This document shows, piece after piece, positions 19,181 to 28,648 of a stretch of DNA of 61,962 nucleotides. This DNA comes from Yersinia rohdei ATCC 43380 (GTDB lineage: Bacteria > Pseudomonadota > Gammaproteobacteria > Enterobacterales > Enterobacteriaceae). A program made the translations under genes and the position numbers. Under the pieces are notes generated by a model that did not search any database, was not told the DNA's origin, and saw only the letters and a program-made list of their open reading frames with translations. The stretch covers positions 1-61,962 of the forward strand of contig NZ_ACCD01000024.1 in assembly GCF_000173775.1 (NCBI RefSeq). Reading direction: 5' to 3'. Each line of letters starts with the position of its first letter. The stretch's first letter is position 1.

Positions 19181-20260
19181 TTATTCCTCCAGATATTCCA
19201 TCGCTACGCGGGAGGTCAGCTTAGTAATCAATTCATAGGCACTGATGCCGGTGCGCGCGGCTATTGTTTCTACAGGTAATTCAGCGCCCCAAAGCAGCAC
19301 TTCGTCGCCAACTTTATCCGTGGCATCCGGCCCCAAATCAACAGAAATCATATCCATCGAGACACGGCCTACAATGCCAACTTCACGGCCATTGATCAGC
19401 ATCGGCGTCCCTGAGGGCGCGCTGCGCGGGTAACCATCGCCATAGCCAATCGCCACCACACCCAATCGCGTATCCCGCTCACTGACCCAGGTGCCGCCAT
19501 AGCCGACTGATTCACCGGCTTTATGTTCACGCACCGCAATTAGGCTAGATTTCAATGCCATCGCCGGTAACAGATTAAAATGGCTAGCATAAGGCTCGTC
19601 CATCGGTGAAACACCGTACAGGATAATACCCGGGCGAACCCAATCACGGTGCGCCTCTGGCCACAACAAAATCCCCCCCGATGCCGCAATAGACTGCTTA
19701 CCGGGTTTACCGGTGGCGAAGGAATCAAAACAATCAAGTTGCTGGCGGGTCGTCTCTATCAGCGGCTCATCTGCACGGCTAAAATGGCTCATGATATTGA
19801 CTGGCTGAATAACATTTTTGCAGTCACTTAAACGCTGGTAAAACGCCTCCGCTTGTTCTGGGCGAACCCCTAAGCGGTGCATACCGGTGTCTAGTTTCAT
19901 CCAAACATTGATCGGGGCGGAAAGCTCAGCGGCTTCCAGTGCTTCCAGCTGTTCAATGCTATGTACCGCAGTCTCAATACGATTGGCGACCAAGACAGGC
20001 AAGTCCTCTGCGGCAAAGAAGCCTTCCAACAGCAAGATGGGTTTTACAATTCCGCCCGATCGCAGCATTAGTGCTTCGCCTATCCTTGCGACACCGTAGC
20101 AATCTGCATCCTGCAAAGTATGCGCTGTTTCTAATAACCCGTGGCCATAAGCGTTTGCTTTCACAACAGCAATCAGGCGGCTTTGCGGTGCCATGCGCCG
20201 TACCTGTTGCAAGTTATGTCGCAGAGCGCGGCGGTCAATTACTGCGGTTGCCGCTTTCAT
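19181..20260 (-). CDS. alr: Alanine racemase, biosynthetic
   Basis: This PLP enzyme interconverts L- and D-alanine, supplying D-Ala for peptidoglycan. Length is 359, as in E. coli Alr. [10 protein letters not shown] near residue 34 carries the PLP lysine. The second catalytic base, a tyrosine, is in [12 protein letters not shown], with [11 protein letters not shown] following. The N-terminal TIM-barrel domain and C-terminal beta domain are both complete. It belongs to the dnaB-alr-tyrB series on the - strand. An ERIC derivative separates it from dnaB. Confidence 0.97.
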   Translation of the reverse strand: MKAATAVIDRRALRHNLQQVRRMAPQSRLIAVVKANAYGHGLLETAHTLQDADCYGVARIGEALMLRSGGIVKPILLLEGFFAAEDLPVLVANRIETAVHSIEQLEALEAAELSAPINVWMKLDTGMHRLGVRPEQAEAFYQRLSDCKNVIQPVNIMSHFSRADEPLIETTRQQLDCFDSFATGKPGKQSIAASGGILLWPEAHRDWVRPGIILYGVSPMDEPYASHFNLLPAMALKSSLIAVREHKAGESVGYGGTWVSERDTRLGVVAIGYGDGYPRSAPSGTPMLINGREVGIVGRVSMDMISVDLGPDATDKVGDEVLLWGAELPVETIAARTGISAYELITKLTSRVAMEYLEE

Positions 20261-20285
20261 TTCTTATCCTTAGTTATCTATATAA

Positions 20286-20380
20286 TATCCAAAGAAATTG
20301 ACGCCACAGGTCGGCTGCGAGCTTATTCATCCTGATGAATAAGCACAGCTAACAATCCTGCGGTTTCAAGTTCAGAGGGA
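20286..20380 (+). repeat. Internally deleted ERIC between dnaB and alr
   Basis: This ~95-bp element keeps both ERIC ends: a start like TATCCAAAGAAATTG and an end like CTGCGGTTTCAAGTTCAGAGGGA. It also keeps AGCTAACAATCCTGCGG. Most of the central palindrome is reduced to CATCCTGATG. It is a shortened copy of the elements at 14196 and 32480 and abuts the dnaB stop codon (20382). Confidence 0.7.
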
Positions 20381-20381
20381 A

Positions 20382-21788
20382 TTACTCGTCGTCGTATTGC
20401 GGGCCAGCGTAATTATCAAAACGTGACCATTGACCATTAAATTTCAGCCGAACAGAACCGATTGGGCCGTTACGTTGTTTACCTAAAATAATCTGCGCGA
20501 TCCCTTTCTCATCACTGTTTTCGTGATAAACCTCATCACGGTAAATAAACATGATTAAGTCGGCATCCTGCTCGATAGAACCTGATTCACGTAAGTCGGA
20601 GTTTACTGGCCGTTTATCGGCACGTTGCTCCAAACTACGGTTAAGCTGTGACAGCGCCACCACCGGCACTTGTAACTCTTTTGCCAATGCTTTCAGGGAG
20701 CGCGATATTTCGGCGATTTCCAAGGTACGGTTATCTGACAGTGACGGCACCCGCATCAATTGCAGGTAGTCGATCATAATCAGACTCAAACCGCCATGTT
20801 CACGGAAAATACGCCGTGCACGGGAGCGCACTTCAGTTGGCGTCAGGCCGGAGGAGTCATCGATGTACATATTGCGTTTTTCCATCAATATGCCCATGGT
20901 GCTGGAGATCCGCGCCCAATCCTCATCATCAAGCTGGCCGGTACGAATACGGGTCTGATCGACATGTGACAAGGAGGCCAGCATACGCATCATTATCTGA
21001 TCGCCGGGCATCTCCAGACTGAAGATCAAAACCGGTTTTTCCTGCATCATCGCGGCGTTTTCACATAAGTTCATCGCAAAAGTGGTTTTACCCATCGATG
21101 GACGCGCGGCGACAATGATCAAATCTGATTTCTGCAATCCGGCCGTTTTCTTATCTAAATCAGTAAAACCGGTTGAAACCCCGGTAACACCATCATGTGG
21201 CCGCTGATAAAGCTGCTCAATACGCGCCACTGTGGCTTCGAGGATCTGATCGACACTCTTCGGGCCTTCATCTTTATTGGCGCGACTTTCTGCAATCTGG
21301 AAGACTTTGGACTCGGCCAAATCCAGCAGATCTTCACTGCTACGCCCTTGAGGATCATAACCGGCATCGGCAATTTCATTGGCGACAGAGATCATCTCAC
21401 GGACAACAGCACGTTCGCGCACGATGTCAGCATAAGCGCCGATATTCGCAGCACTTGGCGTATTTTTTGATAATTCGGCCAGGTAAGCAAAGCCCCCGAC
21501 AGAATCCAGATCACCTTTTTGTTCCAGCGATTCTGACAGTGTTATCAAATCGATCGGCTTGCTGTTTTCCAGCAACCGCTGCATTTCAGAAAAGATCCGG
21601 CGATGTGGGCGGCTGAAAAAGTCCTTGCTGGCGACGCGCTCTGACACGTTATCCCAGCGCTCATTATCCAGCATCAAACCGCCCAACACGGACTGCTCTG
21701 CCTCCAGCGAATGAGGCGGGAGTTTCAGCCCTTCCATCTGGCGGTCTCGTGGCTCTGTCATATTGTTGGTTGGTTTTTTTGCTGCCAT
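20382..21788 (-). CDS. dnaB: Replicative DNA helicase
   Basis: This hexameric 5'-3' helicase unwinds the replication fork. The 468 residues have the N-terminal DnaG-interacting domain (PHSLEAEQSVLGGLML, about 22-130), a linker, and the RecA-like motor from about 200. The motor has Walker A ARPSMGKTTFAMN, Walker B LIMIDYLQLM and DLRESGSIEQDADLIMFIYRDE. No intein interrupts it. It is transcribed before alr. The stop codon is directly next to an ERIC derivative, whose RNA would form the dnaB 3' flank. Confidence 0.98.
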   Translation of the reverse strand: MAAKKPTNNMTEPRDRQMEGLKLPPHSLEAEQSVLGGLMLDNERWDNVSERVASKDFFSRPHRRIFSEMQRLLENSKPIDLITLSESLEQKGDLDSVGGFAYLAELSKNTPSAANIGAYADIVRERAVVREMISVANEIADAGYDPQGRSSEDLLDLAESKVFQIAESRANKDEGPKSVDQILEATVARIEQLYQRPHDGVTGVSTGFTDLDKKTAGLQKSDLIIVAARPSMGKTTFAMNLCENAAMMQEKPVLIFSLEMPGDQIMMRMLASLSHVDQTRIRTGQLDDEDWARISSTMGILMEKRNMYIDDSSGLTPTEVRSRARRIFREHGGLSLIMIDYLQLMRVPSLSDNRTLEIAEISRSLKALAKELQVPVVALSQLNRSLEQRADKRPVNSDLRESGSIEQDADLIMFIYRDEVYHENSDEKGIAQIILGKQRNGPIGSVRLKFNGQWSRFDNYAGPQYDDE

Positions 21789-21972
21789 GAAAAGTGTTCT
21801 TTACCTTTGTTGCGAAGAGGAAAACGACGAATAAAAAATACAGGGGCCTAGTATACGCGATGATATCCGAAGGGTAATTATGAATTGCCTATTACTTATC
21901 GGTATTAGCAAGATACTGACTCCTGATGTAGAACTCTGTAAGGTAAAAATACACCTATTCCCAGGAGCTAGC

Positions 21973-22956
21973 ATGGCAAAACATATTCAATTTAGCACCA
22001 TTGGCGGGCCGGACGTGCTGCAATACCTTGATTTTACACCTGTAGATCCCGCACCACATGAGGTTCAGGTCGAAAATAAAGCCATCGGTATTAATTACAT
22101 TGATACCTATATTCGCAGCGGCCTGTACCCACCGCCACAATTGCCAAGTGGCCTGGGCACCGAAGCCGCAGGGGTGGTGATTAAAGTCGGTTCAGCAGTT
22201 AACACCATCAATGTCGGGGATCGGGTGGTATATGCCCAGTCAGCCCTTGGGGCTTACAGTGATATCCATAATGTCGCCGCAGAAAAAATTGCCATACTTC
22301 CTGAGCAAATCTCTTTTGAGCAGGCGGCGGCTTCATTCCTTAAAGGGCTGACAGTCCAATATTTATTACGCCAAACTCATAGCATCAAAGCTGGCGAAGT
22401 CTTCTTATTCCATGCGGCGGCAGGAGGGGTTGGGTTGATTGCCTGTCAATGGGCAAAAGCACTGGGGGCGAAGCTGATTGGCACTGTTGGCTCTGATGAA
22501 AAAGCCGAATTAGCCAAAGCGCACGGGGCTTGGGCCACCATCAACTACCGCACGGAGAATATCGCCGAGCGGGTGGCTGAGCTGACCCACGGCGAGAAAG
22601 TGGGCGTGGTGTATGACTCTGTCGGGAAAAGCACCTGGCTGGACTCCCTCAACAGCTTGAAACCTAGAGGTTTAATGGTCAGTTTCGGCAATGCTTCCGG
22701 CCCGGTGACCGGGGTCGACCTGGCCATACTGAACCAAAAAGGCGCACTGTATGTTACCCGCCCGTCCCTTAACGCCTATGTCACGAATCAACAAGAGTTG
22801 GCCGCTGCCAGCCATGAACTCTTTTCATTGATTGCTAGTGGCGCAATTAAGGTGGATGTGGCCAAAAACCAACAATTTGCTCTACAAGATGCGCGTCGCG
22901 CCCATGAAAGGGTAGAAAGCCGCCAGACAACCGGCTCCAGCTTGCTGATCCCTTAA
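21973..22956 (+). CDS. qor: NADPH:quinone oxidoreductase 1
   Basis: This zinc-independent medium-chain dehydrogenase/reductase uses NADPH to reduce quinones. From ATG 21973, behind CCAGGAG, it has 327 residues, equal to E. coli Qor. The N-terminal GroES-like domain (GINYIDTYIRSGLYP, GTEAAGVV) is followed by the nucleotide fold, with HAAAGGVGLIACQWAKALGA at about residues 141-160. An in-frame upstream ATG would add 31 residues with no similarity. It diverges from dnaB and is convergent with pspG, as in E. coli. Confidence 0.95.
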   Translation: MAKHIQFSTIGGPDVLQYLDFTPVDPAPHEVQVENKAIGINYIDTYIRSGLYPPPQLPSGLGTEAAGVVIKVGSAVNTINVGDRVVYAQSALGAYSDIHNVAAEKIAILPEQISFEQAAASFLKGLTVQYLLRQTHSIKAGEVFLFHAAAGGVGLIACQWAKALGAKLIGTVGSDEKAELAKAHGAWATINYRTENIAERVAELTHGEKVGVVYDSVGKSTWLDSLNSLKPRGLMVSFGNASGPVTGVDLAILNQKGALYVTRPSLNAYVTNQQELAAASHELFSLIASGAIKVDVAKNQQFALQDARRAHERVESRQTTGSSLLIP

Positions 22957-22983
22957 GTCTAAACGCGAATAATATGATAAAAA

Positions 22984-23015
22984 ACAAAAGGCTCCGATTA
23001 AGGAGCCTGTTGTTA
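22984..23015. terminator. Bidirectional terminator between qor and pspG
   Basis: The stem GGCTCC / GGAGCC has a T-rich flank on both sides (TGTTGTT on +, TTTTGTTTTTT on -). It lies between the convergent qor and pspG genes. Confidence 0.75.
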
Positions 23016-23047
23016 TAACGCTTTCTTTGATGCATGTGTAGGGTATA

Positions 23048-23095
23048 GCAGAGTACTCTGCCAGAGCTTTCGTTTAAGTGTAATTTCACTTAAAT
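23048..23095. other. Two palindromes between qor and pspG
   Basis: GCAGAGTACTCTGC at 23048-23061 is a perfect 14-bp palindrome. The arms TTTAAGTG and CACTTAAA, with a short spacer, follow at about 23073-23095. They lie 170-215 bp after the pspG stop, near the bidirectional terminator. They may be transcript-end structures or protein sites; no family is assigned. Confidence 0.4.
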
Positions 23096-23263
23096 GACAT
23101 GCCGTTTATACGGCTATTTTTCGCTCTAACAGTGATGAAAATAGGATACCAATTCGTATCGGCTAGCATCCTAGCAAGCCAATCTGGGAAAAAATACGTT
23201 TTCGCGCTATTTATCCCGACTAAACTTTCAGCCTGTGACCGCCCCCGCAAGAAAACAAAATAA

Positions 23264-23482
23264 TCAGTAACGTCTTACCGCAGGTTTTTGCATCGAACGC
23301 CAAATCCAGACCACAACGACGGCCAGAATTAGCCACGGCAATAGCTTAATCATCATCACAAATAGCCCGCCGAGCATCATAAAAGCGGCGGCAACCATCA
23401 AAGCCGCGAATATACCCAACAGAGAAATACCGGTCACCATCAGCATAATAAAAAAGCCGATCACAAAAAGAATTTCGAACAT
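23264..23482 (-). CDS. pspG: Phage shock protein G
   Basis: This small inner-membrane protein of the Psp envelope-stress system has 72 residues. FEILFVIGFFIMLMVTGISLLGI and MIKLLPWLILAVVVVWIW match E. coli PspG; the C-terminal tail is shorter. Two or three membrane segments are predicted. ATG 23482 follows AAGGAG. An in-frame upstream ATG at 23512 would add 10 residues lacking in relatives. A sigma-54-type promoter lies upstream, in keeping with published PspF/sigma-54 control of pspG in E. coli and Y. enterocolitica. It is flanked by qor and dusA, as in E. coli. Confidence 0.92.
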   Translation of the reverse strand: MFEILFVIGFFIMLMVTGISLLGIFAALMVAAAFMMLGGLFVMMIKLLPWLILAVVVVWIWRSMQKPAVRRY

Positions 23483-23551
23483 GGCTGGCTCCTTAAAATT
23501 ATTTATTCCCATTACATCATCACGATATAAACAGGAGCATTATGAGGAGTA

Positions 23552-23569
23552 TTACAAGAAACATGCCAA
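23552..23569 (-). promoter_or_regulatory. Candidate sigma-54 (-24/-12) promoter of pspG
   Basis: On the - strand TTGGCATGTTTCTTGTAA matches the sigma-54 pattern TGGCAC-N5-TTGC with two changes and correct spacing. It lies about 70 bp upstream of the pspG start. pspG is known to be sigma-54/PspF-dependent, which supports the call. Confidence 0.7.
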
Positions 23570-23679
23570 GCTGAAAAACTCAATTAACAAATTGATTTTA
23601 TTAGCTATATAGCAGTATACGCCTGCCAGAATTACTGGCAGACATAGTCAATCTGACTAACTTATAGTGAATTTGCTTA

Positions 23680-24726
23680 TTATAAATTGTGTTGCGGGCG
23701 AGTCACCAGCGCTAGCGCCTGCTCTACCACAGAAACATCCGCCCCAGGTTTATGCGCATTTTCACTCAGATGACGACGCCATTGGCGCGCACCTGGGATC
23801 CCTTGGAAAATACCCAGAATATGCCGGGTTATATGGCCTAAATAAGCACCGCGCGACAATTCTTGCTCAATATAAGGATAAAGAGCTTCGATAGCTTGAA
23901 CTGGGTCGATCACCGGTGCATTTGGGTCAAACAGCTCGCGATCCACTTGCGTTAAAATACTTGGGTTTTGGTAGGCTTCCCGCCCCATCATCACCCCATC
24001 AAGATGTTTGAGATGTTCTTTAGCTTCAGCCAGCGTTTTTACCCCGCCATTAATGGCGATGGTCAGTGCCGGAAAATCGCGTTTTAGCTGATAAACTCGC
24101 TCATAATCCAGTGGCGGGACTTCGCGGTTTTCTTTCGGACTCAATCCTGAAAGCCAGGCTTTACGGGCATGAATAGTAAAAATATCACACTCGCCTTGTT
24201 CAGCCACGGTTTGCACGAATTCACACAAAAACTCATAACTATCCAGCTGGTCAATCCCAATACGGGTTTTCACCGTTACCGGAATAGTAACCGCATCGCG
24301 CATGGCTTTGATGCAATCAGCAACCAGACTGGCTTCCGCCATCAAGCAAGCACCAAAACGGCCATTTTGCACCCGATCAGAGGGGCAACCGACATTGAGG
24401 TTTATCTCATTATAGCCACGAAGTTCCGCCAATTTGGCGCAATGGGCTAAAGCTTGCGGATCACTGCCACCGAGCTGCAATGCAACCGGATGGTCTTGCT
24501 CACTGTAAGCCAGATAGTCTCCTTTACCATGGATAATTGCACCCGTGGTGACCATCTCGGTATATAGCAGCGCCTGTTTAGTTAACAAACGATGAAAGTA
24601 GCGGCAATGGCGATCTGTCCAATCGAGCATCGGCGCGACGGAAAAACGCTGTAGGGGATAATTGCCTTTAAACTCGCTTATAGCGGCGGTTACGGCTGAA
24701 TTGGTGAATGTGTTATTTTCGTGCAT
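23680..24726 (-). CDS. dusA: tRNA-dihydrouridine synthase A
   Basis: This FMN enzyme reduces uridine to dihydrouridine in the tRNA D-loop (positions 20/20a in E. coli). The 348 residues contain a TIM-barrel catalytic domain starting at [18 protein letters not shown] (about 28). The active-site cysteine is in [14 protein letters not shown] (about residue 114), and [18 protein letters not shown] binds FMN phosphate or tRNA. The C-terminal helical tRNA-binding part ends with [19 protein letters not shown]. The exact start is less certain because the N-terminal 25 residues vary in the family. It lies upstream of pspG on the same strand. Confidence 0.95.
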   Translation of the reverse strand: MHENNTFTNSAVTAAISEFKGNYPLQRFSVAPMLDWTDRHCRYFHRLLTKQALLYTEMVTTGAIIHGKGDYLAYSEQDHPVALQLGGSDPQALAHCAKLAELRGYNEINLNVGCPSDRVQNGRFGACLMAEASLVADCIKAMRDAVTIPVTVKTRIGIDQLDSYEFLCEFVQTVAEQGECDIFTIHARKAWLSGLSPKENREVPPLDYERVYQLKRDFPALTIAINGGVKTLAEAKEHLKHLDGVMMGREAYQNPSILTQVDRELFDPNAPVIDPVQAIEALYPYIEQELSRGAYLGHITRHILGIFQGIPGARQWRRHLSENAHKPGADVSVVEQALALVTRPQHNL

Positions 24727-24877
24727 TCTGGGTCATTTCGTCGTGTTTCTATGTCAGCCCACAGCAGTGCCCTGGTAGAGGGGAACTGATAGAGGGCAAG
24801 GGAAAATCATGGCCTACTATAGCATAGAAAAACGCCTTCGCGCCGATGGTACCGGCGCGCTATAGCCCAGAGCAATC

Positions 24878-26890
24878 TCATTGGATTCTTATTGCGGTAG
24901 CTTTTTGGAAAACATCCCCAAGCACTAATCTTGCGCCAGCATTAGACAAGTGATTTCCATTATTATAGAGCCCCCCATCTTTATTAATAATTAAACAGCG
25001 GTTATCACTGCATAAACTATCAACCGGTTTGATAATAATCAGATTAGGGTTTGATGTGAGCGAGTTATCAAGTGTCTCACCTAAAGAGAGTGCGGCATAA
25101 TAACCTTTAGTTCTTTTATCATAAACTTTATTAATATGGGAGTTCGTCATATTAAGCAGTCTGAAGTACTCTATTTTAACATCGGTACTAATGCTAGGTA
25201 TTGGATATATCACGACCACCCGGTGCCCTAAAGAAAGCAATTTGTTAATATTCTCAGCAAGAGATTCCCATACTAACTCCTCACCAACAACAGGCATACC
25301 ATTTGATTTTTTCTCGCCCTCTTGTACCACTTTAACATCTTTAAATTGAGCATAATTCGCGGCAATTAAAAATGTTTTTTTATCCGTGAAGTTATTAATC
25401 ACCTGCCAACGTTGACGATTAATTTCTGGACATTCAGGGGCAGTGCCAAACCATAATTTTTCGGAGACAAATGAACATTGCTCATATGTTAAGGATATAA
25501 TGCCATGACCTTTTTCCGCTAACTCATTTTGTAACGCATATTCGAAAGATGCGGCATAACTATCACCCAGAACGACCCAACTCTCATCACCAAACTTACA
25601 TGCTTCCAAGGGACTTCTATTGGTACAATCGATTGTTTTTTCACCAGACAAATAATTCTTACCTTCGGAGTTTCCCTTTAGACGCCTAAACTCAGGGACT
25701 TTAAAATCCTCATACATTTTTTTAGCTAAAGGAGACATGAAGGTTTCAGTCTGATCAGATGAACTATTTTTAACTAATATAAACGCTGAAAACATAATTA
25801 AAATAATCGGCGACGCCGTAATAACGATCAACTTCCAGCGAGATAACTGTTTTGTCCTAAAGGGTTTTTCAATCAAATAAAAAGATAACACGGAAATAAC
25901 TATTGATAGCAAAATCAACAAGATGGATGTTGACATGCCGATTTCACCTATTTTAATTCTATAAAAAACAAATAATGGCTGATGCCAAAGATAGATAGAA
26001 TAAGATATCGCCCCAATGAAAATCATTGGTTTCAGTGATAAGAAATTAGATGCAAGATTTTTATCGCGAGAGAATAATATTATTAAGCAAGTACCTAAAA
26101 CAGGTATTAATGTAATAACAGATGGATGCAACATACCATCATTAATAAATAAAATGGATAAGGTAATTAAAACAAGCCCTACAACTGGGAATACTTTATA
26201 ATAAATTTTGCCAACATTAAGTTTATTTTCTAAAATAATAATAGCAACAATGCTGCCAGCCATTAACTCCCACATTCTACTCGGTAACATATAGAATGCG
26301 AAGTTGGGTTGGCGGTAGGCTAAAATGTTAGATAACACTAATGAAAGCAAAAAAAGTGAAAATATTATAGTCAGTTTTTTATTTTTAAATCTCTTAAATA
26401 ACCAAAGGCATAAAAAAGGGAAAATCAGATAAAATTGCCACTCAACAGACAAACTCCAGGTATGCAGTAAAGGTTTATATTCGCTGGAGTCTGATACATA
26501 AGTGTCCTCACCAAAGAAATACAAATTAGACACAAAAAACAAAGATGCCAATAGAGTCTTTACATAAATAATAAGACTATCAGGCAATAAAAAATAAAAA
26601 GCAAAAACAGAAGATACTAATAAAACCGCAACCATAGCTGGCAGTATTCTTTTTATTCTTCTAATAAAAAAATCTTTTAAAGAAAAAACACCCGCATTCA
26701 TTTGTGTAAAAATTATTGTTGTTATCAGGTATCCTGATAATACAAAAAATATATCTACGCCAAGAAAACCGCCCTTGAATACCTCATAGCCAAAAAGGGA
26801 AAATTTGACGTGGTATAAAAGCACGGATATCACTGCAACAGCCCTTAAACCATCTAACTCCGCCCTGTACTTGGTGATATCAGAAGACAT
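24878..26890 (-). CDS. OafA-type O-acyltransferase (AT3 membrane domain fused to SGNH domain)
   Basis: This large inner-membrane enzyme (670 residues) is likely to acetylate a surface polysaccharide such as LPS O-antigen. The N-terminal acyltransferase-3 domain (about 1-360) has about ten hydrophobic segments. It carries the family motifs YRAELDGLRAVAVISVLLYH, GGFLGVDIFFVLSGYLI, WSLSVEWQFYLIFP and SYSIYLWHQPLFVFY. The periplasmic C-terminal part (about 400-670) looks SGNH-like: VVLGDSYAASFE has the GDS serine and NNGNHLSNAGA is the final catalytic-His region. The gene is clearly AT-richer than its neighbours and sits between dusA and zur, where E. coli has yjbLM. This points to horizontal acquisition. 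The sugar target is unknown. Confidence 0.88.
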   Translation of the reverse strand: MSSDITKYRAELDGLRAVAVISVLLYHVKFSLFGYEVFKGGFLGVDIFFVLSGYLITTIIFTQMNAGVFSLKDFFIRRIKRILPAMVAVLLVSSVFAFYFLLPDSLIIYVKTLLASLFFVSNLYFFGEDTYVSDSSEYKPLLHTWSLSVEWQFYLIFPFLCLWLFKRFKNKKLTIIFSLFLLSLVLSNILAYRQPNFAFYMLPSRMWELMAGSIVAIIILENKLNVGKIYYKVFPVVGLVLITLSILFINDGMLHPSVITLIPVLGTCLIILFSRDKNLASNFLSLKPMIFIGAISYSIYLWHQPLFVFYRIKIGEIGMSTSILLILLSIVISVLSFYLIEKPFRTKQLSRWKLIVITASPIILIMFSAFILVKNSSSDQTETFMSPLAKKMYEDFKVPEFRRLKGNSEGKNYLSGEKTIDCTNRSPLEACKFGDESWVVLGDSYAASFEYALQNELAEKGHGIISLTYEQCSFVSEKLWFGTAPECPEINRQRWQVINNFTDKKTFLIAANYAQFKDVKVVQEGEKKSNGMPVVGEELVWESLAENINKLLSLGHRVVVIYPIPSISTDVKIEYFRLLNMTNSHINKVYDKRTKGYYAALSLGETLDNSLTSNPNLIIIKPVDSLCSDNRCLIINKDGGLYNNGNHLSNAGARLVLGDVFQKATAIRIQ

Positions 26891-27162
26891 TCTTATCTCT
26901 GCAAAAAATTAGTTTATTTATTTTCCCATAGCAAAAATTATTTTACAATGTCCTAACAATAGAACATTGTAAAATACCATTAGTTTGAGTCAGTTATACA
27001 TACTGACTTTTTATTTAGCTGGGCTTAAATTTTTCACTTTTAATTAACTTAAGCTCAAAATAGACACCCGCGCTTTAATCACAGAATCTGTCAATAAAGG
27101 GATATTGAGCAACAGGTTAATATGATAAAATCTGTTCTATTCAAACACTGTGGGATGAAATC

Positions 27163-27672
27163 ATGAAGTCAACCAACCTGGAAAAGCTGCTTGCTCAGGC
27201 TGAAAGTCTGTGCCAACAACGTAACGTCCGGCTGACACCGCAGCGTCTTGAAGTATTACGTTTAATGGCAGAACAACCTGGTGCAATTAGTGCTTATGAT
27301 TTATTGGATCTGCTCCGCGTTGCCGAGCCACAAGCCAAGCCGCCCACAGTTTACCGCGCATTAGATTTTTTACTGGAGCAAGGGTTTATTCACCGTGTTG
27401 AATCAGCCAATAGTTACGTATTGTGTCATCATTTTGAAGAGCCAACTCATACCTCTGCGCTCTTTATCTGTGATCGCTGCAAGATTGTGACCGAACGCAC
27501 CACCGTCGGTATTGAAGAAGCTCTGGCACTGTTAGCACAACAATCTGGTTTTACCCTGCGCCATAGCGTGGTAGAAGCCCATGGTTTATGTACTGAGTGC
27601 GGAAAGGTCGAAGCATGTGAAAGTCACGAACATTGTGATCATGACCATTCTATTGTAATAAAGAAGAAATAG
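27163..27672 (+). CDS. zur: Zinc uptake regulator, Fur family
   Basis: This Zn(II)-dependent repressor of zinc uptake genes has 169 residues. The N-terminal winged helix (LTPQRLEVLRLMAEQPGAISAYD, VYRALDFLLEQGFIHRVE) is followed by the dimerisation/metal domain, with CDRCKIV and the CTECGKVEAC cysteines. A His-rich tail is visible (SHEHCDHDHS). It matches Zur rather than Fur by the C-terminal Cys/His pattern and by genome position next to yjbJ and dusA. About 270 bp of AT-rich DNA upstream separates it from the acyltransferase gene; no operator was recognised there. Confidence 0.95.
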   Translation: MKSTNLEKLLAQAESLCQQRNVRLTPQRLEVLRLMAEQPGAISAYDLLDLLRVAEPQAKPPTVYRALDFLLEQGFIHRVESANSYVLCHHFEEPTHTSALFICDRCKIVTERTTVGIEEALALLAQQSGFTLRHSVVEAHGLCTECGKVEACESHEHCDHDHSIVIKKK

Positions 27673-27946
27673 CTTGGCGGATAATAATCCAGCGGTCGGT
27701 AGAAGGCGGTGGATTAATTATTATCTGAAGAAATGAAGAATTAACATGCCAGAAAATAACGTATTTTAAATACGACACATCCATGTGTCATATCGATATA
27801 AAATAACAAACAAACAGAATGCTTTTCATTATTAATATTTCATTTAATCATGAAAATAAAATTAAAATATATTAATAACTCATACTCTATAAATTGAAAA
27901 GCTCGATTAATTTATATCGATATCAGGTTAATTCCATTTAACGCTG

Positions 27947-28156
27947 TTACCAGCGATACTTACTATGGTCTTCCCAAGCTTTAACTTCTTTCTCAGCCTG
28001 CTCTTTCTGGTAGCCATATTTTTCCTGGATTTTGCCCACCAGCTGGTCACGTTTACCTTCAATAACCGTGAGGTCATCATCGGTCAACTTACCCCACTTC
28101 TCTTTTATTTTACCTTTAAACTGCTTCCAGTTACCGTCGGCTTGATCTTTATTCAT
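27947..28156 (-). CDS. yjbJ: CsbD-family stress protein YjbJ
   Basis: This 69-residue hydrophilic protein aligns over its full length with E. coli YjbJ (MNKDQADGNWKQFKGKIKEKWGK..., ending in a KYRW-type tail). CsbD proteins are abundant under general stress, and their molecular role is not established. ATG 28156 follows GGAG. A longer in-frame version adds 20 unrelated residues. It is convergent with zur, as in E. coli, but the dinF gene that lies between lexA and yjbJ in E. coli is absent here. Confidence 0.93.
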   Translation of the reverse strand: MNKDQADGNWKQFKGKIKEKWGKLTDDDLTVIEGKRDQLVGKIQEKYGYQKEQAEKEVKAWEDHSKYRW

Positions 28157-28531
28157 AATATCTCCGTCAACTTGGTCTTTGGATATGTTTATATGTAATA
28201 TGGCAAGTAACTTCAATTTATAATAACCTTATTTAGATTAGTCATCTCTCAGACATAATTTAAATTACACTTGGTCATTTCACTTACCGTATGAATAACT
28301 CTAGCAGAGAATTCGGAGAATTGAAGTGCAGATAATATTAACAGCTGCAATTAAGGCCGAAAATAAAAAAATATAGCGGTGAAATATTCAGTTAAAACAG
28401 TAGGTAATAACGTATTATCGGATTGTTCTCAAACTAAATATGATTTAATCGGCGGGAGAGTTAAATGGAGGATATATTCGCTTGTGGTAAAGATATTGCG
28501 GTCATATAGCAAAAAGCGGGATTATTGGCTG
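28157..28531. other. Gap where E. coli has dinF; nothing recognised
   Basis: This AT-rich stretch between yjbJ and the ERIC-like relic has no credible open frame. I see no remnant of the multidrug-transporter-like DinF in any frame. Confidence 0.5.
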
Positions 28532-28633
28532 TAATCGGTATTAACTTCTGTTCCAGGGGGTTATCACCCAAGCCATTGAGTTACCTCAACGCCTTGGGTT
28601 TACTGCCAACCTACAACTCGAAATATCTTGGTA
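28532..28633 (-). repeat. Degenerate ERIC downstream of lexA
   Basis: Read on the - strand, this ~100-bp stretch follows the ERIC consensus in order. It runs from a start like TATACCAAGATATTTCGAGTT through TAGGTTGGCAG, to a central imperfect palindrome (CCCAAGGCGTTGAGGTAACTC on -), and ends near TTAATACCGATTA. Many positions have diverged, so it is an old copy. The central hairpin (28567-28598) follows the lexA stop by about 50-80 bp and may serve as its transcript end. Confidence 0.55.
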
Positions 28634-28648
28634 TAAAGACAGCTAAAA

